Assembly: GCA_036365455.1 (NCBI GenBank)
Contig: JAWQUS010000020.1
Coordinates: 4,995,001-5,059,000, forward strand
Origin: Macrosoma leucophasiata
Taxonomy: Eukaryota > Arthropoda > Insecta > Lepidoptera > Hedylidae
Length of the DNA: 64,000 nt
Direction: 5' to 3'
Position 1 is the stretch's first letter. Each line of letters starts with the position of its first letter. Below, one piece after another: positions 21,631-33,440 of the stretch. The notes under the pieces were generated by a model, which saw nothing but the letters and a program-made list of their open reading frames with translations, ran no database searches and was not told the DNA's origin. The translations under genes and the position numbers were made by a program.

Positions 21631-21929
21631 TAGTTGTATACAAAAATTAAGGAAACTTGTACGAAAACTTCATAAGTGTGATACAGCGCAGCACTCGTCA
21701 TTGTTCAAGCTTGACAAGTACATATAGTTCAAACTCGTAGTTTGATCTATATTACACTAGATGGCACCTTACGAAGTGGCCGCCTATGAAGCTATAGATA
21801 AAGATGGAGCCAACACTCTGAATACCTATTTGAATCGAGGTAAAACTATCGCTATCCCTGTTCTCATTCCATGTTTTCACCAACGAATTTTTAACATTGT
21901 TAAAGATATTTTATTGAAAGAAAAACACA

Positions 21930-21968
21930 AGCATGTGTTAATGCGAAATAATATAAAACAATTATTGT
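21930..21968 (+). repeat. Tail fragment of the tRNA-like repeat
   Basis: CAAGCATGTGTTAATGCG and AATAATATAAAACAATT are the complement of the lead at 617-660 and 33,441-33,483. Confidence 0.5.
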
Positions 21969-22014
21969 TAAAGATACCAAGGTAGACAGACTCCCTTACA
22001 ATCTGAGAGATAAT

Positions 22015-22112
22015 TTTGAGGTTAAATTAAGGATATCTGTTAAAGTTAGAGCAGGATGTGAAATGTTACAGTAACTTTAAATTTTAACAAAAGTCGTGGT
22101 GCAACCCAGGCT
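22015..22112. mobile_element. Half of the GCCTGGGTTGCACCA MITE
   Basis: Retains the right arm: GGATGTGAAATGTTACAG to GTGCAACCCAGGC. The left arm is missing. Confidence 0.6.
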
Positions 22113-22153
22113 TAAAAACTAAAACTTTAACAAATATTTTGATGCAATCGAAG

Positions 22154-25100
22154 CTAAGTTAGCTTTACATTGTTTGCATTCATATTAACACAATTTTCGC
22201 CACTCATACCGACATCTTTCCTTTCTACTCCGCAGTTTCCCACATCGCTTAGCACCTTGACTACATTATTTCCTGCCACCTCATTTGGTTTGGTCGTCAT
22301 CCGTAACGCCTCCAGTTGGGAAGATATGAAGTGCTCCGACGCGTGCTGCCTGAGCTCGGTCTTCAAACGAAAACTTTGTGTACATTGGTCGCACCTGAAA
22401 TAATAGCAATTTTCAACATTCTAAATATTGCTCGCAAAAATTATTAAAAATAATTGGTAATGAAACTAGTTTTCGGATTTATCTCGCGTAATCCCTACTT
22501 CCCTACTTAATATTATAAATGCGAAAGTAACTCTGTCTGTTTGTCTGTCTGTTACCTTTTCACGTACAAACGACTGAACCGATTTTAAAGAAATTTGACA
22601 CAGAGATGGAGTTGACTTTGAGAAAGAACATTGGCTTAGTTAGAAAGAACTTAGTTATTTATAAAACGACATCCACGCGGGCGAAGCCGCGTGCAACAGC
22701 TAGTATTATATAAAAGGATGATTTAACATCAACCCGACGTTTTTCAGTTTCCATGGTATGGGGCACACTCCGGGGATTCAATATAGACTCTACAATAATT
22801 CGCCGTCCCCCGAAGAGCAATACGATAGTTCAACTAATATTAATAATAAAATTCAGTTTTTTACCAATTCCTCGACAATTAATAGTCGACTTGTAGGTGA
22901 GGTTTGTCGGCGTGCTTCACAGGTTTTCAAACGAGGATAAAATTTTATTATCAACTAGCTGACCCGGAAAACTTTGTGTGTCAAAGGTCTGATAGATACG
23001 GACTATTTGTATGGAAAAAATAAATTGTGGTTTTTACTATTTCCCGTCAATTCCTCGTCGTCGTCCTCCATTTTCTTTCCTTTTAAACCTTCCCTAGACT
23101 GCCAAAAATCATTCAAAACCAAAATTAGCCAAATCGACCACCCGTTCTCGAGTTTTTGCGAGACTAACGAACAGCAATAGATTTTTATACAGGGTTATTT
23201 GTAACTAGCGCATAATTCTTAAAGGCAGGCTTTGGCTCATCAAGACTAACACTTTAGTAATACAACTTTTTCTAATTCAATTTTTTTTTATCATACAAAA
23301 AATAATAAAAAGAATTTGCAGTTCTAATACTTCTGATCTTCACGTTATGTAAGCAGCTGACGTCTGTACCTATGTAAAAATATACTTATGAAATGTAGTG
23401 CTAACAATTGATAGAAGTCCCATTTGAAACGATTTTATTTCTTATCATGTGATGTACTGCGTTTTGGTAAAAGTCATAGAAACTCACCTTTGACGATTTA
23501 TGCGTTAGATATATTTAAGCCTGTATATATAGATTACGAGAGTATAGTTGAGATGTTCATGATCATCCAACCATACCAGCATACATTTTAGATGACCAAT
23601 TAGGGACTAATTAGGGACTTACTGAAAAAAGGGACAAAAGGGAATAAAGGACTGCCACTAACAACCCTGCCTTCTACCGATTTCGAATCCTGGAATACAG
23701 GTTTTTTTTTAAGGTGTGGAGTTACATGTATTGTTTTAGTTGATGACGAACACAAGAAGTTAACACTCACTTGTAAAGTTTATCACCAAGATGCACCCGG
23801 CGGTGTTTGACCAGATCGTTGCTCTGCGTGAAGGCTCGCTCGCACAAGTCGCAGCGATACGGCTTCTCGCCCGTGTGGATGCGGTAGTGGCGCTTTAGGT
23901 GGTGCTTGCTTAAAAATCTGCAAGTTTATTGGATACGGATTCACGATTTTTTTTAATATTATGGCATCACTATTACGCAACTGCCTCAGTAGCCTAGTGG
24001 TAGCAGGCCGCTTCTACTACACTGGAGTTCTGGGTTCGATTCCCGGGTAGGGGGCTATCAGAGATAATCCTGTAAAGTCCTTTATCACTGGTTCTATTGG
24101 GATTATTCCATTTTCTGGAAATTTCCTAGTACCTCGAAGTTTGGTAATGTGCCCGGAGATGGCAACAGGCTCGCCATCTGTTACATGGGCCAAAACGTAA
24201 CCGGCGAATCGTGGGTGTTCGCATGTATACTTGAATGCATACATTTACCTCTGCCTACCCCTTCGGGGATGACAGGCGTGAAGTTACGCTATTACGCATA
24301 TTGCCAGTGTCAAGTAAAACGATATTTCGTATTCGTATTAAGCAGCGTAAAAGTCAGAGACAGTCAGTCAATTTATCAGTCCGTCAGTTAGTCAGTCAGT
24401 CAGTCAGTAAACCAGAACATTTACAATGAAGTTTTGGAGGCAATCTGAAAGGACGTGTTTTCGCACTATTATTCTATTTCACTATACTTGGGCACTGTAG
24501 GTCCCACGTTAAATCTTATGAATTTATGTGTCTGTCTCTTTTTACTGGCGTATTTTCGTTTCATATCGACTCTCAAGTTCAAAAATACACACAAAATACA
24601 AAAATTATATTCAAAATTACGGTCACACCATTTGCGGCACAGAAGCGTAACAGCTAGCCTCAATAATGACAACGCATCTATATTAAAATTGCCGGTTTGT
24701 GTGTACATCTTATAGGCTACAATATTCACATACAGTACACAGAAAGAGATATTGCACATCGAGCCTACGAAAGAGACAATCGGCTAGTTTCGACTTCGTA
24801 GAGCGTTGTCTCCACTGCACACTGCCTACGTAAGCACTGATAGCCCGGTATTGGTCAAAACTTGATCAAAATGGTCGACAAACGTCACATAGGTAAGGTG
24901 CCACAGAAATAACAGTCTACAGAGCCGAAATTAGCCAAAATTTATTTCCTATATTAACACATGTGAGGTTACATATTGGTACATACATAACCATATTCTG
25001 TAAGCAAAGTTTGATTATGTTCTTTTATACTTGATCTAAGTTACACAATATTGTAGATGTAGAAGTGTATTTACAATAAAATTTAAGCAATACATGAATA

Positions 25101-28100
25101 ACACATAAAACTTATCAACTTATATATTACAAAACAACAAGTCGTGACTTCAATATAAAAAGAAAATATGTATTTAAACACATAGTGTTGTGTTTCTACA
25201 CAGATTTGAAGAAAGAAAGTAGCCTTTTTACATTATAGTCTGGCCATCAAGCACAAATCCAAACAAGTTTTTTTTCGTCCTGAAAGTGGCAAGCAGTTGT
25301 AATTGATGATTGATAATTATAAACATCTATTTATATTGTAGCTCACTACATTTAGAGAAAACCAGAGATTTTTCATTAGAAATAGGACATTGCAACAGTG
25401 TCCTGGCAGATCCTACTACGGATGACGCCAGAATACTGTTGCAACTATATCAATTGTCAATGAGCTAATGTTGTTTAATTATTTTTTTAAATGAAGAATG
25501 TAATTCATGTGAACGTATAGAGCGTCATGGTCTTTGACCAAGCTCTTTAAATGGAGATTAAAAAAAAAAAAAAACCAGAGATTTCAAGATTTCAATGTAA
25601 ATAAATGCGTTGCCACTCTTGAAGCCTTATTTGTTGTTTAGCCTCTGCACTGGAAATTATGGGCACGTTCGTTACCACTTGGCCTGAACACAATAGCACT
25701 GAACACTGCCATGTAGAGGTAAGTATATTAGGTAAAACGGTGGTGTCTACGCCCGCGAGCCCCGATCATATGAAATAAAAGAGCTTCAACTCACTTCATG
25801 GGGCAAGCGTCGCATTGATGCGGCCTCAGCCCGAGATGAGATAGCTTGTGTTTCACAAGCGAGCTGCGTTTCGTGAACGAGCTGCCGCATTGGTCACAAG
25901 TGTACAAACGCTCGCCCGTATGTGTTATGCTGTGGGATTTGAGTTCTCCTGGAAAATAAATAATATACATTTTTGAAAAATATTATAAGTTCTTACGGCT
26001 CATTCACGACCTAAAATCAAAAGTTTAATGTGACCACGATACGCTGCTGATAGCAAAACACGCGCAGGTTTTGCCAGGGAATGGCATCAGCGGCGTGCAA
26101 CAACACGTGAGATGAACACATTTTGCGAGCTAATAAGTATAACGCTAACGCGAATCGATATACTGAAGATACCTATAGGTCGCGCCACGTAAAAAGAACG
26201 CTGGAAGAAAGTAGAAGGGATGTGTTCGCGCATCGGTACACTCGCGCACCAAAGTACTAGCCCTATTGGTTTATTTTTGATCTAGCTTTCGCTTGCGGTT
26301 TCGTGTATTGGTAGGCAGATTGAAAACGCCGCACCTCATACCACCAAATAGATCGATAAATCGTCTACTGCGCAGCTTGACCGCCAGCGTTCTTTTTACC
26401 TGGCGCGACCTATACATGGCGTGCAAAACGCTTTGCTTACCGACATCGCCCCGCTGTCGTGAACAGGCCAAAACAATATCGGTGCGACCGCTTATGGAAA
26501 TTGTTGACGATATTGTTGATCACAGGAAAGTTTTTTATGACAATTTTTTTTTTTAATATAATGGCATCGCTATTACGCATATTGCCAGTGTCAAGTAAAA
26601 TGATATTTCGTATTCACAATCAGCGTTAAAGTATGAGTCAGTCGGTCAATTATAAGTCAGTCAGTCAGAGTCACAGTCCGAAATTCGAGTAAAGCGATGG
26701 CTACTTTACCAAAACATTTAAAATGAAGTTTTGGAGGCAAACTGAAAGGCCGTGTTTTTGCACTGTTATTCTATTTCACTATACACGGGCACTGTAATAA
26801 GCCTATATCAAACAAAATGCAAAATTGTACATCTTATTATAGCCATCTACAAGAACTATTCTTGTAAAGTAACACACAGTGGACTCGTCTCGCAGGCTAT
26901 ACCGGTGCAAGCAGGTGTACGCCAGGGGTGCCTCCTGTCGCCTCTCCTCTTCCTTGTCGTCCTAGATGGCATTATGCATAATACCACGAACGACAAGCGA
27001 CGCGGCATAGAGTGGGGACTGTCTAATGTCCTGGAAGACTTAGACTATGCCGATGACCTATGCTTGCTGAGCCACACACGTGCAGACATGCAAGCCAAAC
27101 TGAACGACCTACGGCTAGAGGCTATCAAGACAGGACTCAAGATAAACACCAGAAAGACCCAGGAAATGAGGTGCGGTGCGACGAGTTCTTTGCCGTTACT
27201 CATAGGCACAGAGGTTGTGGAATGTGTCCACAAATTCACTTACCTCGGGAGTGTTGTGTCGGAAGCTCGTGGGACTGAAGAGGACATCGCGTCAAGAATC
27301 GCCAAGGCGAGAGCGACCTTTGCACAGCTGCGTCCTGTATGGCAATCGCGTAAACTGACTCGGAGAGTTAAACTCAAGATTTTTCGATCCAACGTGAAAA
27401 CTGTGTTGCTGTACGGATGCGAGACGTGGAAGGTCACAAAGGACATCTCGCGCCGACTTCAGGTCTTTGCGAACCGCTGCCTTCGACATATTCTCGGTGT
27501 TTACTGGCCCGAGAAAACCACAAATGAAAACCTGTGGGAGCGCTGCAATGAAGACCCGATCGCCCAGCAGATCAAACGCCGAAAATGGAACTGGATTGGC
27601 CACACGCTCCGAAGGGACCCTGACCACATACCGAGGCAAGCCCTAGACTGGAATCCCCAAGGAAAGCGCAAGCGTGGCCGTCCCAAACAGACCTGGCGGA
27701 GGTCTATCATCACAGAGGCGGGGAACATAGGAAGGACCTGGAGTGAAATGAAGCGCGAAGCTCAAGACCGACAGGGATGGCGACGCACTGTGGACGCCCT
27801 CTGCCCCAGCTAGGGGACATAGGATCTTAAGTCAAGTAAGTCAATTTCGAAATAAATATAAATATGTTTTATTTCAGTTAAAAATTACCTTTGCTTACAA
27901 AAGATCTCGGGCATAAGTCACACGAGAATGTTTTTAATCCTGCATGCCTTCTCATATGCTGATTCAAATTCGTACTAGAATCAAACCTCTTTCCACAAGT
28001 TGGACACAGAAATGGCTTTTCTCTTGTATGTATTCTCAGATGGGACGTCAATGTTGAAGAATGGGAAAATGATTTTGTACAAACCGGACAAGCATGAGGC

Positions 28101-30074
28101 TTCAATCCATTGTGTTTGTTCATATGATCAGTTAATAAACTTTCAGTTGCAAACGATTTTGTGCATTGAGAACATTTGAATGGACGGTTATCTTCATGAC
28201 ACAGTTCATGTCTTTTTAAATGGCTAACTTTTGCAAAAACTTTATTGCATATACCACATGCTAGCACTCTGGCTTTGTCTGTGTGCTTCCGCATATGCGC
28301 AGAAAGAGAATTGACTGATTTATAACTAGCAGAACATACACTACATATTACTTCTTCCATCGCCTTTGCATCACTCACATCTCTTTCAATACTTTTTGAT
28401 AAGCACTTATTTTCCTCAGTATGCGAGTCTATTATATGTTGTGTGTACTTCACTACTTGGCTAAATGTCTGCGGACACAATTTACACATAAAAATGTTTT
28501 TTTCAGCTTCATGTTTTTGTCTATGATGACTATATTTTGAAAGTTTTTTAAATTTCTTATCACAAATATCACAGGTCAAATTATATTTTACATCTTCTAG
28601 TGATTTTGATTCAGAAATATCATCGCAGGATTGTGTGTTATCGTTTATATCAAATTGTTCAGATTTAACATCAATGTCTCTTAGAAATGTATCATCTATA
28701 TGCACGCAGACCTCACTTTTGATATCAAATGCTTCTTTGTCTGACTCGGACATGTGATCATCTGATCCAATGTTATTTAGATCCACTCTTATCTGCAAAT
28801 CCACTTTTTCAGCCAACTTGCGGAAATCGTGAAAACTCATTAGACAATTGTAGCAGCTGCCACATATTTTCTTTGGTAATGTATCGTCTTTGAGTATCTG
28901 TAATAAATTGTATTTAAAATTTTAAGTATGTATCTTTACACCAAGATCCCTACGGGGTAGGAAAAGAGTGTGGATGAGCAGATCATATGTCAGATATACT
29001 GGTCCTGACACACCTACAGTGCTTCTTCTACATTCATCATTTTCTTCATACATGAACGCCGATTCCTAAGAGTTTTGACCCCACCCTCAGACAGTAGGGT
29101 AAGTTTTAAGTAAGGAAATATAAACTCTTAATTCAATGAAACCCAAATGCATGATTTGACCCCATTCATGAATTTACCATTCTCAAGAAATACTGGAAGG
29201 GGTTTAGTATCATTTTAGCAAGAATTTGAGGGCGGGAGGAGTTAAGGGATTCTTGAGACATTTTCGGCCTTTTTCTTGTAAAATATGAATTACCTTGTAA
29301 AAAGGTGGATATTGCTGTAATTACAAAACAAACCTCTATCTATCCCAACCACATTTAATATTGTATTCATGCTAAGTGATACAAAACCTTACCTCAAATA
29401 CTGCCAAATCAAAATTGTCTGAAATATTAAATAGGTATATTTTACTACACCTGCTCTGCAGTCTAAGCTGGATTTCCCACATTAAGTTACCCCATTTTAA
29501 AGATAAAAATCGATGTAAACATAACTTCATGCCAGTAATCTCCCATGCATTCCAGTATATATGCAAATAACCATGATTCTCTGGTTATGTTCTGGCCCAT
29601 GTAACTGGTGGTTAGTCTGTTGATATCTGCGAGCACATTACCAAAATGCTGAGGTACTGGGCAACTTCCAGAAAATGAAAACAATCCCAATAGACCCAGA
29701 GATGCCCCGACCCGGGGATTGAACCTGGACGACCCGGGCATCAAACCCAGAACCCCAGCATAGTAGTAGTGACTTGCTACCACTAGATTACTAAGACAGA
29801 AAATCAAAAATCACACTTATTAAGTTTTTTTTAGCAGATTGAATTAATTTCCAAATATACATGATACGTGACAGACATGGAAAAAGTAATTGGGGCTCTG
29901 CTACCAGTGAATATTTTAGGTACTTACGTTTATATTCGTGCATGAGACTAAAATATTAGCTAGACTCAGTGAGTCTTCGATTTCAGCAAAAATATCATAC
30001 ATTTTTATAGAAGTATCATTCATACAAGTCCGGCAACAGGTTTCGAAGTTTTTACAACCTAACGCACTGGTCAT
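22154..30074 (-). CDS. ZAD-C2H2 zinc-finger transcription factor, five exons
   Basis: Joined from 30,074-29,928, 28,897-27,889, 25,948-25,795, 23,917-23,771 and 22,394-22,154, all with GT/AG ends and matching phases. The product is 565 aa. Residues 12-85 form a zinc-finger-associated domain: cysteines C14 and C17 in exon 1, C61 and C64 in exon 2. An acidic linker with two possible SUMO sites (IKSE, VKSE) follows. Twelve C2H2 fingers run from C158 to H507, with HTGEKPY-type linkers between some, then a ~58-aa tail without motifs. ZAD proteins are an insect-expanded class of nuclear DNA-binding factors in which the ZAD mediates dimerisation. The target is not predictable here. An in-frame TTG upstream was rejected; the first ATG (30,074) puts the ZAD at the N-terminus as usual. 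Exon joins are inferred from sequence only. Confidence 0.9.
22500..22714 (+). mobile_element. Non-autonomous Helitron with 3' hairpin
   Basis: Begins near TTAATATTATAAATGCG, with a GTCT microsatellite, and ends with hairpin CGCGGGCGAAGCCGCG, then CAACAGCTAGT. The inverted relative is at 51,887-52,062. Lies in zinc-finger intron 4. Confidence 0.65.
22954..23195 (-). mobile_element. Lep1-like Helitron
   Basis: Begins CTAGCTGACCCGG and ends after GTTCTCGAGTTTTTGCGAG. A diverged copy of the 67-352 element with an internal deletion. Confidence 0.6.
23196..23760. other. Intron sequence, nothing recognised
   Basis: AT-rich remainder of zinc-finger intron 4. No repeat or ORF supported. Confidence 0.4.
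23979..24296 (+). mobile_element. Family C tRNA-derived SINE, complete
   Basis: tRNA-like head 23,983-24,057 (AGTAGCCTAGTGGTAGC A-box region, GGGTTCGATTCCCGG B-box/T-arm), then a body with GTAATGTGCCCGGAGATGGC and ACGTAACCGGCGAATCGTGG. The tail TCTGCCTACCCCTTCGGGG...GCGTGAAGTTACG resembles the 3' end of the LINE at 56,870-57,375. Lies in intron 3 of the zinc-finger gene. Confidence 0.75.
24297..24500 (+). repeat. Dispersed repeat with CAGT microsatellite
   Basis: Copy of the GGCACTGTAATAA family, interrupted by an imperfect (CAGT)n array at 24,360-24,410. Confidence 0.5.
24600..24745 (+). mobile_element. Family A SINE-like 3' fragment, highly diverged
   Basis: CGGCACAGAAGCGTAACAGC and a degenerate TATAGGCTAC block remain. 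Confidence 0.3.
24760..25595. other. Intron sequence, nothing clear
   Basis: AT-rich part of zinc-finger intron 3 with a poly(A) run at 25,559. That run could be the end of an unrecognised retroposon. Confidence 0.35.
25600..25768 (-). mobile_element. Family A SINE-like repeat, 3' part
   Basis: Diverged minus-strand copy ending about 27 bp from the splice donor of zinc-finger exon 3 (25,795). Confidence 0.5.
26174..26414. mobile_element. MITE with ~28-bp terminal inverted repeats
   Basis: TATAGGTCGCGCCACGTAAA at the left and TTTACCTGGCGCGACCTATA at the right, with AAGAACGCTGG/CCAGCGTTCTT inside them. The 241-bp element lies in zinc-finger intron 2. No second copy was noticed. Confidence 0.65.
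26570..26820 (+). repeat. Dispersed repeat, GGCACTGTAATAA family
   Basis: Shares GAAGTTTTGGAGGCAAACTG and ACTGTTATTCTATTTCACTA with 24,420-24,500. A truncated LINE begins after CAAACAAAATGC. Confidence 0.5.
26821..27840 (+). mobile_element. 5'-truncated non-LTR retrotransposon, reverse transcriptase C-terminal half
   Basis: An open frame to the stop at 27,811-27,813 contains [20 protein letters not shown] (motif B), [12 protein letters not shown] (motif C, catalytic YADD), [12 protein letters not shown] (motif D) and [11 protein letters not shown]-terminal segment follows with [19 protein letters not shown] and [11 protein letters not shown]. The endonuclease and first half of the reverse transcriptase are missing. 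Motifs suit RTE/Proto2-like LINEs, but the clade is not certain. It ends GGGGACATAGGATCTTAAG, 49 bp from the end of zinc-finger exon 2, antisense to that gene. A tiny relative is at 40,385-40,425. Confidence 0.85.
28925..29095 (-). mobile_element. LINE 3' terminal fragment
   Basis: The minus strand matches the end of the LINE at 57,230-57,375: CTTAGGAATCGGCGT, ATGTATGAAGAAAATGATGA, CCTACCCCGTAGGG, GTAAAGATACATAC. Lies in zinc-finger intron 1. Confidence 0.65.
29518..29800 (-). mobile_element. Family C SINE, diverged
   Basis: Minus-strand copy with tail GCCAGTAATCTCCCATGC and head ending CTAGATTACTAAGACAG. Contains a short internal duplication of the CGACCCGGGGATTGAACC block. Confidence 0.6.
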
Positions 30075-30654
30075 TATGAATAAAAAGAACAGTACAGTAT
30101 CCAATTACATCAATCTTTTAAATATCTAAAAACTCTGAACATTTCGAAACAAAATTAAAAAACTAACACAAAATTACAAAACAACACACACTCCCGAGGT
30201 GTCGGAATTCTGAAGTGACAGATGACGTTCATGACGTGAACAGTGTTGCCAACCTCGACTAAGCGTCCCCCCTAGCGTCATCTCGAAATCCCCTTTTTCC
30301 CCTAACACTACTGCCCGCTTGAGTATTCGCTTTTACTGTTTAATTTTTACCTTAATTTACAGCGAACATATTTCTGCTGATGTCTGTGAGACTACACACC
30401 TTCATAAAATTTAATTCACCTTCTAATATACGTAACAAAAACGGCTAGAAAAGAATTTCCCCTAGAAAATTCACCCAAAAAAAGGTAATTCCTGAAAAAC
30501 ACGTCAAAAAATTGCCCCAAAAATATAAGGCCCCTAAAAATACCCCGTTTCGTCTAACTTGGCCCCAAAAGGGGGAAAACCCCTACGTTGGCGGCACTGA
30601 ACGTGAACGGGGTACGGGGCGATGGACATTTGGCTGCGTTCCACTAATCTACAG

Positions 30655-30832
30655 CAAGGGCGGGAACCTTGAAAGAGGCGGTGGTGCTCTTATTTTATTT
30701 CATTTTCTTGGAGTATTTTTAAGTTGTATTGAACAAAGTTGGTGGCATTTTGTTTGATATAGGTTTATAACAGTGCCTGTGTATAGTGAAATAGAATAAC
30801 AGTGCGAAAACACGACCTTTCAGGCAGTGGCG
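30655..30832 (-). repeat. Dispersed repeat, GGCACTGTAATAA family
   Basis: GGTGGTGCTCTTATTTTATT and GTATAGTGAAATAGAATAAC match 19,600-19,690 and the complement of 26,760-26,800. Confidence 0.5.
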
Positions 30833-31150
30833 GTCTCAGGTCATCAGGGGCCCGGGGCGGCGGCATTTGGCATGTGGAGGCCCAGTAGTAGAGAGACCCG
30901 AGAAAGTAGTATGCGCTTGTTTGTGTGAGTGTGCCATTTTGTACGTAGTTTCCATACTGCTCATATTTGTACTGTGTGTAGTTAGGGCGTTAAGCTGACT
31001 GGGCCGCTCCGGTCGTAATTAGGGCCCTAACTCCCTAAATGTTATAACACTACCCTGACCCTTGCTATCGTACCCTGAATACCATGCCGTGTAATAATAA
31101 AAAAAAATCAAAAATACTTTATTAATAAAACAAGTGTTTATGGTTGGCAG
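30833..31150. other. Intergenic, unclassified
   Basis: Contains GTGCCATTTTGTACGTAG and a GGGCC-rich patch. A diverged inverted relation to 16,020-16,100 is possible. No gene. Confidence 0.3.
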
Positions 31151-31160
31151 AAGAAAGTCT

Positions 31161-31311
31161 TATATTGCCAAAGATCCGCCCATTCGATTACTTCCGGCAG
31201 GGAAGAACAGGCAAGAAACCCTTCGAACCGGGAAACCACATTTATTAGGACACGATACTACTACTATCACAAGTTCAGGCGCTAGTAGTCACATTTAGGT
31301 TATACTCCGAC
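31161..31311 (-). repeat. LTR-like repeat, internally deleted copy
   Basis: Bases 31,161-31,279 match 32,997-33,115 almost exactly. The next 32 bases jump to the match at 33,409-33,439. Relative to the longer copy ~293 bp are missing. Confidence 0.55.
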
Positions 31312-31599
31312 ACGGCCATACTGACAAGTCGCACGTCCACAGACGTGCGATACGATTACCTGTAACAAGGAAACATCTCTGAGAGTATGACAGTTCCCTC
31401 GGCCTTTCCTGGCCCAACTATGACGTGTCATTAATTCGCTGTTGAATTTGTACCTACTCGTCATTATCAACCACTAATTAATAACTAAGGTAACGGTATT
31501 GCTTTAAACCCAACCAGACTCATACTGACAGCCTGGTAACAAAAGAAAACAAATGCAGTAGCCGTATTTAGCTCGGCCTACCTGACATTCCTTAAAATC

Positions 31600-32000
31600 G
31601 ATCTCAATTGTTCATAACAACTCTTTAGAAATTCAAGATTAGTGAAACTGATCCTTATAGTGTGAACTGGACTGATATAGTAACCCTACAGTTCAAACTA
31701 GAATCGATCGTGGCAGACTGGACATTGGCCCCTTTCGCTGTTGGCTAGACTGGACAAGAGTCTCTATAGCTTATTTTGCTAGACTAGACGAGTCCCTGTA
31801 GCTGATAAAGGTAGACTGAGTCACATTCCTGATTATGTTTATCAATGATTCTGTCTAGCTCACAACAACTCTTCAGAAATTCAAGATTAGTGAGACTGAT
31901 CCCTATAGTTCAGACTGGACTGGAATAGTATCTAGACTGACTGGATAGTGCTATTTACGAGTCCCTGTAGCTTATAAAGCTAGACTGGCCAATTTGTTAA
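31600..32000. repeat. Diverged tandem duplication
   Basis: AGAAATTCAAGATTAGTGA, GACTGATCC and GAGTCCCTGTAGC recur in order in two halves, about 31,600-31,850 and 31,855-32,000. No coding sense. Confidence 0.5.
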
Positions 32001-32259
32001 TTGCTCACAGTTGCTGCGATTCCTCCGGAAACTCTCACTATGTTCGCTTCTCAGTAAATAAAACAAGACACTTAGAATGCCTTTATCTTAACCACTATAA
32101 CTTTATAGAAATCAAAATACCTGCTACTTATTAATGAAACTTTTCACCAGTGAGACATACAGGTGGGTAAAATAAAGGGAATGAAATAAGCCATTTACTA
32201 AACTTAACCATGTGTCAGGTTAAATTTCAACTCTAGGCATAGGATTACAATGAAAACAT

Positions 32260-32640
32260 TTTCAACAGGAAATGCCACAAATTGGTGATTTGTACAGATT
32301 CACCATGACCTGGGATATGAACCCATTCATCAGCTGTTGCGAGGTCATAACAAAATGAAAACGACTCGCCAAATGTAGAAAACCGATGCATGTTGACCGA
32401 TGGTTGAAGCGTTGACATCTGCTAAACGCTCTCCAGCATAGTGACTGTGGCGGTATGGTACCACACATCCATGACCCAATCTGCAGTGGTATGCGCACCA
32501 CAACCTCTGCTGCATTCTTGAACTTCTAGCCAAGTATATTGGTACAGTAGTGTACAGTGCAATCACAGCACTACCGTGTGAAGTCTCCATTGTAGCTTCC
32601 GATTGCAATACTTTGGTTTGGTTTTGTTGGTTTATCAATT
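32260..32640 (-). other. Degenerate ORF region next to LTR-like repeat
   Basis: Two overlapping minus frames (32,262-32,501 and 32,345-32,638) exist, but I recognise no domain. It may be the interior of a decayed LTR element. Confidence 0.2.
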
Positions 32641-32814
32641 TTGGTTGCCACTACATCCTTTTTTTCTGTGGCCAGTGCGGTCCACCCAGCCAGGTGAGAG
32701 ATATTGCTTGAACGATTTGATGCTCTTTGAAATTAGTCACTTTTTTTAAGTTGAGGGTAGTTCGTCATCACGTTGATCCAAGAAATAACCACTGATTCTT
32801 CATGACGCACGATG

Positions 32815-33439
32815 ACGTCACTCACTCTGAATATTTTCATCACATTTTCGCACGAGTGAATCCCGCTTTTGATATCGGCAGGAGGGCCTTTTCCAGAAGT
32901 ATAACAGGTAGTATTGTGGGCGTGTCTTTTCCATAAGCCGATATGTTATTCGTGTTTGTGGGCATCTGTAGGTGGGTACTCGAGCGGATGACGTCGTATA
33001 TTGCCAAAGATCCGCCCATTCGATTACTTCTGGCAGGGAAGAACAGGCAAGAAACCCTTCGAACCGGGAAACCACATTTATTAGGATACGATACTACTAC
33101 TATCACAAGTTCAGGACTACCCGCTTTATATCACTTTTATATCACTGACGTTCACTGTTCTACCTGCCCTACATTATTTCGATTCAACTGTGTGACTGTG
33201 ACTGTGACTGTCTGTCATGAACTATTTGCTAGCCTTTATAAACCCAATATTGGCAAGCAACTATCCCCTCCATACTTATATTACTCTATGATCCCCTCTA
33301 AGGTTACAAATCCAAGTACGTAAGCTGACCGTGGCGCCACCTAGAATTCTCTATTAAACAATCTACCCTAGTCATAATTAGGTTACGTCTCCGACAAACT
33401 AGATGGCGCTAGTAGTCACATTTAGGTTATACTCCGACA
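32815..33439 (-). mobile_element. LTR-like repeat, longer copy
   Basis: On the minus strand it begins TGTCGGAGTATAACC, a plausible LTR start. It shares blocks with 31,161-31,311 and 15,425-15,602. The other end, a primer-binding site and a pol gene were not identified, so the LTR label is an inference. Confidence 0.35.
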
Positions 33440-33440
33440 T

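Noticed and set aside
24360..24412. CRISPR-like short repeats (CAGT words)
   Set aside because: Simple microsatellite without spacers, and the genome is eukaryotic.
32943..33323. 126-aa plus-strand ORF
   Set aside because: Lies in the LTR-like repeat. The matching block at 31,161 does not preserve the frame.
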